Assembly: GCA_947522735.1 (NCBI GenBank)
Contig: CANNTZ010000012.1
Span: forward strand, 1-49,990
Direction: 5' to 3'
DNA: 49,990 bases
Source: an uncultured Oscillospiraceae bacterium
Lineage (GTDB): Bacteria; Bacillota; Clostridia; Oscillospirales; Ruminococcaceae
The position numbers and the translations under genes were made by a program. The notes under the pieces are model-generated. The model had not been told where the DNA came from, searched no databases, and saw only the letters and a program-made list of their open reading frames with translations. Positions 17,241 through 27,200 of this stretch are shown here, one piece after another (the stretch's first letter is position 1; each line of letters opens with the position of its first letter).

Positions 17241-17960
17241 ATGTGGAATGATTTTGATTCTGAGGAGTTCGTCTTTGCGGGAAGAAACGCCGTTATCGTC
17301 AGCCCGCACGGCAAGCCGAACGGGCGCATGCTGCTGAAAACGGAATATCTCGAAGCGTTTCCCAAATTTGATATCGCCATGCTCGAGCGCGGCTACTATC
17401 TGATACACGTCTCCCACCGCTCGCGCTGGGCGCCGGACGAGGAAACGGACATCATGGCGGAGTTTGTGCGGCACTGCGCGAAAAAACTCGGCGCGCGGGA
17501 GCGTTGCGTCCTCGAAGGGATGAGCTGCGGCGGACTTCAGGCGGCGCGCTTTGCCGAGCGCTATCCCGAGCTCACCGCCGTCATGTATCTCGACGCACCG
17601 GTGCTGAACCTCCTCAGCATGGCGGGGCTTGGTGAGTGCCGCGCCGAGGAGCTGAAGATGTTCTGGCGGGAGATAGTCGCTACCTACCACGTCAGCCGCT
17701 CCACCATCGTCAATTTCCGCAAAAGCGCCATTGACAACATGCAGCCGCTTATCGACAACCATATCCCTGTCATAATGCTCTACGGCAACGCCGACAATCT
17801 CGTCATCTATGAGGAAAACGGCCGGGTGCTCGAGGATTTCTACCGCGAAAACGGCGGCGTTATCGAGGTCATCTCCCGCTCGATGGGCGAACATCATCCG
17901 CACGGACAGGACGACCCCTCGTCGATAATCGAATTTGTCGAGAAAAACCTGCCGGATTAA
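17241..17960 (+). CDS. alpha/beta-hydrolase-fold protein
   Basis: A 239-residue probable cytosolic hydrolase. The nucleophile elbow is GMSCGG with Ser95; Asp185 (LYGNAD) and a histidine in the GEHHPHG cluster (218-221) complete a plausible catalytic triad, in the usual order. The substrate is not evident. I chose the ATG at 17241, six bases after GAGGAG; the upstream in-frame start lies in the promoter. It faces the sigma factor gene across a shared terminator and has no operon partner. An esterase or carbohydrate-ester deacylase role would suit the region but is speculation. Confidence 0.8.
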   Translation: MWNDFDSEEFVFAGRNAVIVSPHGKPNGRMLLKTEYLEAFPKFDIAMLERGYYLIHVSHRSRWAPDEETDIMAEFVRHCAKKLGARERCVLEGMSCGGLQAARFAERYPELTAVMYLDAPVLNLLSMAGLGECRAEELKMFWREIVATYHVSRSTIVNFRKSAIDNMQPLIDNHIPVIMLYGNADNLVIYEENGRVLEDFYRENGGVIEVISRSMGEHHPHGQDDPSSIIEFVEKNLPD

Positions 17961-17977
17961 CGGCGAATATTTGCGCA

Positions 17978-18018
17978 AAAGGGCGCTTTCCGGAATATTT
18001 TGCCGGAAAGCGCCCTTT
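17978..18018. terminator. strong bidirectional terminator
   Basis: AAAGGGCGCTTTCCGG (17978-17993) and CCGGAAAGCGCCCTTT (18003-18018) form a perfect 16-bp stem. It sits between two convergent genes; T-rich flanks result from the stem's own A/T ends on both strands. Confidence 0.85.
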
Positions 18019-18020
18019 GT

Positions 18021-19310
18021 TTACAGAATATGCTCGGTGATGCAGTCGTACCAGTGGACATAGGTCTCGCCGTTCACGGTGATGCGTTCGTTTTCCGGCA
18101 GCAGCTCGCTCCAGCGCCTGCCGTAGCGCTCGAAGCGCCAGCCGTCGCGGTTGAAGCGCCGCCAGAGGACGGTGCGCCCGCTCCGGTCGATGAACTGCTC
18201 ACTCACGACGCCGTCGTTGTACGTCTCGATATCCATCACGCAGACGGTGTCGTAGCTCCTGCCGCCGATTGTCACGCGGCAGCGCCCGACGATATCCAGC
18301 AGGAATTTTTTGTCCGCGCAGACAACGGTTCTCCCCTCGCGCGTGATATCGCCCCTGCGCCTGAGCATGACCGCGTTCCCGCAGTTGTCCTCGCCAAAGC
18401 CCCAATTGCCGAGGAACGCCTCGTCGTCGAGGAAGGTGAACAGCTTTCTCACGCCGTTTTCCACGTGTGTCTCTGCGAGGATGCGGCAGTGGGTATCTGT
18501 GAGCTGCGCCACAAAATGCCGCAAAACCGGCTCCTGTCCCGCCAGTGCGTTGCACTCCGCCGCGTCGTATTCGCGCGATTCGATCTCGACGCCCTCGATA
18601 CCGTGTACCTCAGCACGGCCCGTCACACGCATTTCGCAAAGCTCGGTGCGCCGCTTGTCCGGAAAATCGTACATCGCCCAGCGGATGCTCTCTCCCAGCC
18701 TCGGCACGATGAACCAGCCCATCATCTCCTCCCATTTTGCCACGAACGGCTCGCCGCCCGTCCATTCGATCGTATAATCCGGCATGATATCCGGCATTTT
18801 CCTTGTGCTTTTCATCCTTTCCGTCTCCTTTTCATGGCTTTCTCCGTATTGACAGCTCTCTCTGAACCGTGCCCTCGCCGCGTGAAGGCGGCTTTTCACG
18901 GTGCCCTCGGGTATGCCGAGCCGCAGCGCCGTCTCTTCGACGGTCAACCCGTAGAGACAGCGTAGCTGCAATATCTCGCGGTCGTTTTTGCCAAGCGCGT
19001 CAAGCGGCCCCTCGCAGGCAAACTCCTGCGAATATGCCCCGCCCGCGTTTTCGAGCGCAGTGCCGTCCGAGGGTATCTCCCATCTCCGCGCGCGGCTACG
19101 GAAATAGTCGCGGCACTTGTTGCGCGCAATGCCAATCAGCCACGCGCGAAACGCCGCCTCGTCCGCAAGCCCGTCAAAGCCCCGCAGCGCCGCCAGACAG
19201 CACTCCTGAAAGACGTCTCCCGCGTCGTCGCGCTCCGAAATTTGAAAATATACGAACCGCTCAAGCTCCCGGCGGTGCGCGTCGAACAGCGCTTCAAAGC
19301 TCTTTTTCAC
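18021..19310 (-). CDS. ECF-like sigma factor fused to a large C-terminal domain
   Basis: A 429-residue protein. Residues about 7-75 are sigma region 2 (FVYFQISERDDAGDVFQECCLAAL... is recognisable in pieces, with DVFQECCLAAL as the core) and about 108-155 region 4, with LTVEETALRLGIPEGTVKSRL as a helix-turn-helix. After a linker, about 260 residues follow that form no sigma domain: a beta-rich segment with repeated V-x-I-G-G-R-S-Y-D-T and a YIDRSGRTVLWRR-like motif near the end (QFIDRSGRTVLWRRFN). Ordinary ECF factors have 160-200 residues. The GTG start at 19310 follows AAGGGGG at eight bases. A TATAAT at 19345-19340 is a possible -10. No separate anti-sigma gene is adjacent. The C-terminal domain may sense or self-inhibit; this is inference. 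Confidence 0.85.
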   Translation of the reverse strand: MKKSFEALFDAHRRELERFVYFQISERDDAGDVFQECCLAALRGFDGLADEAAFRAWLIGIARNKCRDYFRSRARRWEIPSDGTALENAGGAYSQEFACEGPLDALGKNDREILQLRCLYGLTVEETALRLGIPEGTVKSRLHAARARFRESCQYGESHEKETERMKSTRKMPDIMPDYTIEWTGGEPFVAKWEEMMGWFIVPRLGESIRWAMYDFPDKRRTELCEMRVTGRAEVHGIEGVEIESREYDAAECNALAGQEPVLRHFVAQLTDTHCRILAETHVENGVRKLFTFLDDEAFLGNWGFGEDNCGNAVMLRRRGDITREGRTVVCADKKFLLDIVGRCRVTIGGRSYDTVCVMDIETYNDGVVSEQFIDRSGRTVLWRRFNRDGWRFERYGRRWSELLPENERITVNGETYVHWYDCITEHIL

Positions 19311-19417
19311 GCCGCCGTCCCCCTTCCTGTGACACTATAATTATACGCCTTAAAACCGGTTTCACCATATTAGTCGTTTCCCGGACGCAAAAGGTTCGCT
19401 CCTGAAAAAATTTTTTG

Positions 19418-19455
19418 CAAAAACGGGACCTCTCCGGCTTGCGGAAAGGTCCCGT
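19418..19455 (-). terminator. terminator of the amidohydrolase pair
   Basis: On the minus strand ACGGGACCT and AGGTCCCGT pair (with a further inner CCG/CGG stem) and are followed by TTTTTG, about 10 bp past the stop at 19466. Confidence 0.85.
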
Positions 19456-19465
19456 CGGGCTGATT

Positions 19466-20302
19466 TCAGTTTTTCTCTGCGGCGAGCTTGTCCTTCAGCC
19501 GCTGATAGTTGTAGTGGAGGATGTCGCGCTTCTGTGCGTCCGGTATCTTCGCAAGCAGCACGCGCCCAACGACGATGCGCGGATCGTTGAAGGACTGGTC
19601 GGTGCCGAATACGAGACGCTCAAAGACCGCCTCGTTGACAAGGCACTCCAGCCACGTCTCGGAATAGAGCGAGCCGTTTATGTCGAGGTAGACGTAGGGG
19701 TATTTCGCGGCGAGGGCACAGCTGTCTACGATGCCCTTGCGGGTGCCGCCCATGTGCCCCATTATCATTGCAAGGCGCGGGAACCGCTCCATTATCGCGA
19801 AATAATCCGCCGGCGTGTTGTTTTCTTCCCCGTCCCATGTGTGTGAGGTGACTGCGATGCGGCGCTTTTCGGCGTATTCATAAAGCGGGAAATATCGCTC
19901 GTCGTCGGCGCGAACCTCGTTTTCACGAGGATGCATCTTGACGCCCGCGAACAGCGGGTGCTTTTCGTATTCCTCCAGCTCATAGAGCGCGCGGTCGCCC
20001 TTGCGCGGGTCAAAAACCATCTGCGCCCTGATGAAATCTGGGTGCTCCTCCGCCACCTCGAACGCCTTGCGGTTGCCCTCGGTCATGTTGCCGAGCAGGC
20101 AGTCGTTGGAGCTCATCACCATCGAGGTGATTCCGATGCTTTTCACCTTTCGCAGCGTCTCCTCAAAGGGGATCGGCTTGAGATAGGTGGTGGAGTATTC
20201 TCCGAGATTGTAGTGGGTGTGGGTGTCGGTTATCAGCAGCCCCGGCGTGACGACGCCGCGAAGCGCGTCCTCGCGTATCCTCATATCGCTTCCGCTCATC
20301 AT
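19466..20302 (-). CDS. amidohydrolase-2 family metal-dependent hydrolase
   Basis: A 278-residue TIM-barrel hydrolase with the whole metal set in place: D-T-H-T-H (Asp26, His28, His30), His123 in KMHPREN, His153 in TSHTWDG, His182 in MGHMGG and Asp234 in FGTDQSF. This suggests hydrolysis or decarboxylation of a small organic acid or lactone; the substrate cannot be read. AAGGAGG lies six bases before the ATG, which overlaps the stop of the preceding gene in ATGA. That preceding gene is a paralogue that has lost these residues, so the two may form a complex. Confidence 0.85.
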   Translation of the reverse strand: MMSGSDMRIREDALRGVVTPGLLITDTHTHYNLGEYSTTYLKPIPFEETLRKVKSIGITSMVMSSNDCLLGNMTEGNRKAFEVAEEHPDFIRAQMVFDPRKGDRALYELEEYEKHPLFAGVKMHPRENEVRADDERYFPLYEYAEKRRIAVTSHTWDGEENNTPADYFAIMERFPRLAMIMGHMGGTRKGIVDSCALAAKYPYVYLDINGSLYSETWLECLVNEAVFERLVFGTDQSFNDPRIVVGRVLLAKIPDAQKRDILHYNYQRLKDKLAAEKN

Positions 20303-21048
20303 GCGCGCCTCCTTCCCGCCAGCAGGCGGTCGTAGTTTTTATAGGCAATAAGCGCCTTTTCCTCGTCGGAAATCTCGGCGAACATCAACTGGAACATCTT
20401 GTCGTACGGCTCCTTATAGGGCATACCGCTGCCGAAAAGCAGCTTTTCCGCGCCTATGATGCCGCAATAATTTTCCATGCCCTCATATTCGATGAGATTG
20501 GTAGTGTCCATGTAGACGTTCGGAAAAGCCTGGCAGAAAGCGATTATCTGGCGGTTGTACCACTGGTCGGTGTTGGTCAGCACCAGCGGAAGCTCGGGAT
20601 AGTCCGCCTTCATCGCCGCAAGCGTCTCAAAGCTGCCGCCAAGCTCTCGCACCGAGACGAGCAGCGGCGTCCGCGAACGCTCCAGGACATCCAGCAGCTC
20701 GCCGTACATCCATTTCGACGGCGACACGGCGTAAATCGACGGCCTTATGCGGAACAGCGGCGCATGCTCGTTGATGAGCGCCGCGAGCTGTTCCGGCGTG
20801 AAGCTCTCCTCCCGGAACACCGGCGGCATGAGATTTAGCACCGGTGTCAGCCCGTCCTGCTCCGCGCAGTGCTCGAGCGTATCGCGCGTCACATCCATTA
20901 TTGTCGCGCCGTTGCGGGTATAGTTATATACCGCCGCCGCCACGATGCCATTTTCGTCGAGAACCCCGCGCATATCCTCGAACAGCGGCGCATATATGCC
21001 CGCCGCCGGCGCTCTGAGGTATCCGCAGTTGATATCCTTGTAGATCAT
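20299..21048 (-). CDS. amidohydrolase-fold protein lacking metal ligands (probable pseudoenzyme)
   Basis: A 249-residue protein that follows the downstream hydrolase along its length: the TIM-barrel pattern, a VYMDTTN strand matching VYLDING, and a closing LLFGSGMP matching LVFGTDQS. At each ligand position the metal-binding residue is absent: D-I-N-C-G (5-9) replaces DTHTH, IYAVSP replaces KMHP, LVSVREL replaces VTSHTWD, VLTNTD replaces IMGHMGG, and Gly208 replaces the aspartate. It is the first gene of the pair, behind GAGGGAGAA, and is translationally coupled to the active-looking partner. A structural or regulatory subunit is a reasonable guess. A possible -10 (TATAAT, 21172-21167) lies upstream with a weak -35. 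Confidence 0.75.
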   Translation of the reverse strand: MIYKDINCGYLRAPAAGIYAPLFEDMRGVLDENGIVAAAVYNYTRNGATIMDVTRDTLEHCAEQDGLTPVLNLMPPVFREESFTPEQLAALINEHAPLFRIRPSIYAVSPSKWMYGELLDVLERSRTPLLVSVRELGGSFETLAAMKADYPELPLVLTNTDQWYNRQIIAFCQAFPNVYMDTTNLIEYEGMENYCGIIGAEKLLFGSGMPYKEPYDKMFQLMFAEISDEEKALIAYKNYDRLLAGRRRA

Positions 21049-21225
21049 CCGTCATTCTCCCTCTGAAACGATTTATCTGGCATTGTCGCCTCCGCATGCC
21101 ACATGGCGGACGCTTATCGCACCCGCCTTGCAGCTTCGTCGGCGCACACCGTTCTAAAACGCTTTAATTATACCACAATCTCATCCTGAAATAAAGCCCT
21201 TCGCTGTATTTTTATAATATTTTTC

Positions 21226-24200
21226 TTATTCAAGCTGCACGCAGACGGAGTGCGGCCTGCCGTCGAGCGTGGCGTATTCCGCTTCCTCTCCGTCCACCTG
21301 CGTCAGCCGCCGCCCGGTGCGCAGCGCCGATACCGTTATCCACGCGCCGCCACAGAAAATTTTCGCCGTGAAGCCGTTCCAGCTCTCCGGCAGTGCAGGC
21401 GAAAGATACAGCCGTCCCGCCCGTACACGCAGTCCGAGCAGCCGTTCGCACACCGCTTTTAAATACCATCCGGCCGCGCCGGTGTAGAGGCTCCAGCCTC
21501 CGCGCCCTGCGCACTCGCCGGAATAAACGTCGGCGGCAATATAATACGGCTCGAGCATATATTTTCGGCTGAGCGCGGGATCGGCACAGCGCGAGACAGG
21601 GTTTACAAGGTCGATTATGCGGTAGCCCTCATCCGCTCTCCCGCGCTCGAGCAGCGCCATTGCGAGCCAGACGGCCGCGTGGGTATACTGTCCGCCGTTT
21701 TCGCGTATCCCCGGCGGGTACGCCTTGACGTAGCCCGGGTTTTCCGGCGCGCTTTCAAAGGGCGGGTCGAACAGCCTGACGGTTCGTGTCCGCTGATCGA
21801 TTAGCGAGGCGCAGGCACGATCCAACGCGCCGTCCACGCGCAGCGGATCGGAAGAAATGCCCGAAAGCGTGGCAAAGCTCTGCGCCAGCGAATCTATCCG
21901 GCACTCGGCGCTCGTGCGGCTTCCCATCGGCTCGCCGCCGTCAAAAAACGCACGCAGATACCACTCGCCGTCCCAGCAGTGCTTTTCCACTGCCAGCCGC
22001 AGCTCCTCCGCAAGCGCTTCAAGCCCGTCAGCGTCATAGCGGCAGCCGCGCCGACGCGCAGCTCCGGCAAAGCGCAGCGCGACGATGCGCAGAAACATTG
22101 CCAGCCACACGCTCTCTCCGCGCCCCAGCGCGCCCACCGCGCTGAAGCTGTCGTTCCAGTCGCCGGCGCCTATCAGCGGCAGGCCGTGCGCACCGAGGCG
22201 CCGGGCGCGCTCCACGGCGCGCAGACAGTGGTGGTATACGCTCTCGCGCAATCCGCTGCGCGCAGGCTCAAAATAGCGCTCGCGCTCGCCCGGGGCAAGC
22301 TCCTCACCCTCAAGGTAGGCTATTCGCACATCAAGAATGCCGCTGTCGCCGGTCTTTTCGATATATTCGCAGACCGCATACGGCAGCCAGAGCAGGTCGT
22401 CGGAGATTCTTGTGCGCACGCCGCGCACGCCTTTGGGATAGCGGTGCCACCAGTGCAGCACGTCGCCCTGCGTGAACTGCACGGCGCAGGCACGGAATAT
22501 CTGCCGCCGCAGCAGCACAGGGTCAAACGGCGCGAGACAGCAGACGTCCTGAAGCTGGTCGCGAAAGCCGTAGGCTCCGCCGTTTTGCCAGAACGACGTC
22601 CGTGCAAAGACGCGCCCCGCGCGAACCTGATGGACGCACCAGCCGTTGACAAAAGCGTCGAGCCGCTTGTCCGGCGTGGAAATCTCAAGCGGCACCGGCG
22701 GAGAAAGGGGCTTCTCTGCCAGCCCTTCACCGTCCTGCGCCAGCAGCACGGCGGCGTCTCTGCTCGCCGCAAAGGTCAGGATAAAGCGGATGTGAACGCT
22801 GCGCCTCGGCGGCAGGCGCACAGGGACTATAAGCGCCGCACACAGCTCGCCGCCGCGTCCCACCGACTCCCAGCGCCCCGCAAGAAAGGCCGCGCGATCA
22901 AGCAGCACCCTGCTCCCCGAGGAGCAGGAAAGCGCCATATATCCCGTAACCAGCGTGTTCATCGGGTTTTGCAGCAGCAGCACGCCGTCTTTCAGGAGCG
23001 TCTTGATATATCTTCCGCCGCCGCGCGCGCTTCCAAGCACCGGCTCTGTATAGAACGCCAGCTCGACCGTCCTTTCCGCGCCGGTGAGCTCAGTCAGCGT
23101 CACGTCGATGAATTTGCGGCTTCCCGCGCCCTTTTGGGGCAGCGTCACCTCCATCCGCGTCTTAATCCCGCCCGTTTGCCCCTCCCAGCGTGCGCCGGAC
23201 GGCGAGCAGGAGAACAGCGCGCCCCGCGCGATATCGTAAATTTTTTCGCCGTCGCGCAGCGCCATCAGCTCGCCGCGATTGTCCTGCGCAAAGTCGTTGC
23301 CCCACGGCGTCAGCTTGTTCTCGCGCGAATTCACCGCCCAACTGAATCCGAGCGAGCAATCGGAGACGACCGTCCCGAACGCGGGGGAGGCAAGCACGTG
23401 GCAGTATGGCAGCGGCGTCCGTCGATCCGCATAAAACCGCTTTTGCGTGAATGCACCGCCGAAGACCCGCAGCCTTGCGTCCACCTTTTCGATATCCTCA
23501 GGCTTGATCGGAAGCAGCTCGACCGGACGCGCAAACCGCCGCGTAAATTCCTTTTTGTATATATCGCCATCGATACAACAGACTGTTGACAGCTTCAGCA
23601 GTGCCAGCCGCTCCGGGGAAACGCCGTCGCTGTCAATGAGGAACACCCCGGCGCGCGCATTGACAAGCTCGGCACACCCAAGCTCGCCTATTGCCGCCAG
23701 CGCCCTTTCACGGAAGCCGGGCAGCGCGGAGGAGGAGAACAGCACCGCGAGGTCAAATTCGACGCGGCACTCACGCAGCAGCCGCAGCGCTCGCACTCCG
23801 GCGCGCAGCCCTTCCAGCGCCTGCGCTTCATCGCCCTCGGCACGGCAGCTCACAATGGGAAAGTCTCCCGAGATGGAGAGGCCCCACAGCCCGTCCGCTC
23901 CGAGGGTGTTCCGCTGCGCGAGCCTGTCCGTATCTGCGGTGCAGGAGGGATAGAGCAGGCGCGGCAGCAGCGCAAAGGCGACGCGTCCCTCAAGGGTGTC
24001 GCCGAACACCGGTGAGAGAGCGCGGCGCCCCGGCTTTATCCCGCCGGAACGACGCAGCCGCACGATATTGGCGACGCATTCCTCCCGCGAGCCCGCCGCA
24101 GAGACGCACAGCGTATACGCAGCGCGCGCGCCCGGCGCAAGGGTGAATCGCAGCCTTGCCGCGAAGCAGCAGTCCGGCGTGCCGGAGCCGCCCTCAAACT

Positions 24201-27200
24201 GCGCCGCGTCAAAGCTTTTGAGTGCCGCGAAGCCCTCCGGCGACGAGAATATCCTCTCGCGCCGCGTCTCCAGCTCGTATTCGACCTCCTCGAGAAAGCC
24301 CGCCGCCATGCTCAGTCCGCGTTCGTCGCCGCGCGCCCGTCGCGAAAAGACGGCGCAGCCGCTTTCATCGTCGCGATAAGCGCGCACGAACAGCTTGGAG
24401 AACGCCGGATGTGCCTCATAATCGCGGTGATTTTGCAGCACCGGCTCAAAATATATCAGCAGTGAGACCTCCCGCCTTGCCGTCGAGACGTTTTTGATCG
24501 ATATCCGGCGCTGCTCGACCGCAAGCCGGTCGTGAACCGTCGTCTCCATCATGCAATCAAGCTCGTCCGTGCGGCATATATAGCGTATCCGGTCGCGCCC
24601 GAGCTGTGCCTCATAGCGTGCGCCCGTCTCGTAAAACGGCGCCTCGGTCAGCGAGAAGGTCTTTTCGCACGACGATATGACTGCGAATATCCCCTGCGGC
24701 GCGCGCAGGCTGTCGGAGGTGCGGCGGGTCAGGTCGGTCTGCGCAAGCATAAGTCGGCTCTCGCCGGTGTCGCTGAGGATATCGCACAGCTCGCCGTTGG
24801 AAAGTATGGTCACCGTGGGCTTGTCCGGCTCGACCGCGCCCGCGAGGATATCCGCATTAAGCCTTGCGTTTCCTCCTCTGCTCACGCGGTTCGCACCGCG
24901 AGTCTCCTCCGTCTCTCGGGCTCCCGCGCCCTCGAATATGACGGTGTCGCGATCCGGGCGCTCCTCCAGCAGCTCGGCGGCGCTCGCCATACGCGCGTCG
25001 GACATGAACCGCCGCTGCATCACCTCCCCGAACGCCGCGTTGGCGCAGGCAAGCATACTCATCCCCACATGGTGCGACATATAGCTGCGGCATACGCCCT
25101 CGCGCCCCGGCGTCAGATCCATCGCTTCAAAAAAGCCGCAGTCGGCAAGCATCCCCTCCCGTTGCAGCAGCCGCAGATTTTTTATGCTGCTTCTGGGATA
25201 GAACGGCAGCGTGAGAAAGCTGGAATAGGGCGAGATCACAAGCTCGGAATCGAGCCCGCGCTTTACGCCCAGCTTCTGCACGCCGTGCGCCTTGTACTGA
25301 TAGCAGAGCTGGCGGTCAAACGAATAAAATGCGCTTTCGCTTATTCCCCACGGCATCCCCTTACCGACCCTCCTTCGTTGACAGTAATAGCTGTATCTCA
25401 GCCCCTCCGACAGCAGCGAGCTCTCGACGTTCGGCAGCAGCAGCGCAGGCATGTAATATTCAAACATCGTGCCGCTCCAGGAGACCGGCCCCGCATAGCC
25501 GCCGCTGCGAGACATGGTTCGCGAGAGCGCCGCCCAGTGCCGCTTCTCCACCCGGCGTGCCGCTATCGCGTAGTAGCTTGTCATCCGCGCCTCGCTCATC
25601 AGAAAATCGTAGAAGCTTGGAGAAAATTCGCCGGCGGCGGGGTCGTATCCGATGGAGAAGAGCCTCCTTCTCGGATCGTAGAGCTCCTCTATGCGCGTCT
25701 GCTCCGCAAGCCGCTTTATCCGTTCGATGAGCGGCGATATGGCCGGAGAGGCCGCGGCATATTCGCGAAGCCCCTCGCCAAGAGCAACAAGGCAGCAGAC
25801 AAGGTTGCCGCTGTCCACCGTCGAGACGTATTCCGGGCGCAGCACTTCGAGCGTCTCGGTGTCGTACCAGTTATAGAGGTTGCCGCGCCACTTGTCCATC
25901 CTCTCAACGCTCGATACCATCCTCGTCAGTCTCCGGCACATCCCGTCGGTGTCGATGAGATCGAAGTCGCGCGCCGCCAGCACGCAGAGCATCCCCAGCC
26001 CGATATTGGTGGGCGAGGTGCGGTGGGCGACGGCGTATACCGGTGCCTGCTGTACGTTGTCCGGCGGCAGCCAGTTGTCCCGCCGCCCGGCGTATTCCTC
26101 GAAAAAGCGCCACATCCGTGCGGCGCAGCCGCAGACATATTCACGTTCGCTCCCGGTCAGTCTCGGAGCCGGGACGGCGCGTTTCCGGGAGGTCAGCGCG
26201 GCGAGCGGCATCGCCAAAAGAAAGCTCACGCCGTATAGCCGAAGCAGCGGCGCGGGCGTTGCCAGCAGCGCCAAGCCGAGCAGCACGGGGAAGGAATAGC
26301 GCCGCAGATAGCCCCAAAGTCCGCCGTCGGAGACGCTGTCCGCCGCCGTCACCCATTGCAGCAGCCGTTTTTTGCTGACAAGGCTGCGCCAAAGCGCACG
26401 TATGACAGCTCCGGCGGAGACCGCAGCCGTCACCGGCAGCAGCACAAAGGAGAGAAACGCGCGCAGAATGCTTTCGGCGGCCTTGGGTATGACGTCGGAA
26501 AAGTAGCGCCGGGTCAACACAAACAGCCCGCCGTCGATAAAAGAGAGCAGCGCGGACACGACCGGCAGCGCAAAGAGGGGCAGCGCTGCCGCAAGAGCGA
26601 CGGGAACCGCCGCGCGCGCCCCGAAAAACGCCAGCGCCGCCGCAAGGATAACACAGGCCAGCGACGCAACCGGCGTCAGCTCCCGGCGAAGATTGTCAAA
26701 CAGCTTGTATTTTGAAAGCGGCGAAAGCTCCCGGCGGGAGAGCAGAAAAATGTTCTGCCAGTCGCCGCGTATCCAGCGGTGCAGCCGCGCATGCCACGCG
26801 GCGGGGCTGTCCGGAAAGCCCTCGACAAGCTCCACGCCGGAGAAAAACGCCGTGCGCAGATATTCGCCCTCGACGACGTCGTGGCTCAGCACCCTCTCGC
26901 ATGGCAGGCGTCCGTCCATAACCGTCAGAAACGCGGCGATATCGACGACACCCTTGCCGCAGAACAGCGAAGCGCCAAAAGCGTCCTGATACGGCTCCTT
27001 TGCGCGCTGCTCATAGGGCGTCACGCCGCCGCAGCCTGCCATTAGCCGCGCAAACAGCGTGCGTCCGGCGCTGTCGAGGCCGACCGACATCCGTGGCGCT
27101 ATCACGCCATACCCCATGGTCACGATGTTTTTTTCAGGGTCGATCACCGGGCGGTTCAACGGATGCATCGCCGCGCCGATCAGCTTTTCGGCGGAATCGA

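Noticed and set aside
21979..23589. Long open frame on the plus strand opposite the glucan synthase gene (about 536 codons); similar long frames lie opposite other genes, such as 1556-2860 and 3433-4524.
   Set aside because: They are mirror effects of very GC-rich codons: no ribosome binding site, arginine-, alanine- and histidine-rich low-complexity products, and a well-supported gene on the other strand.
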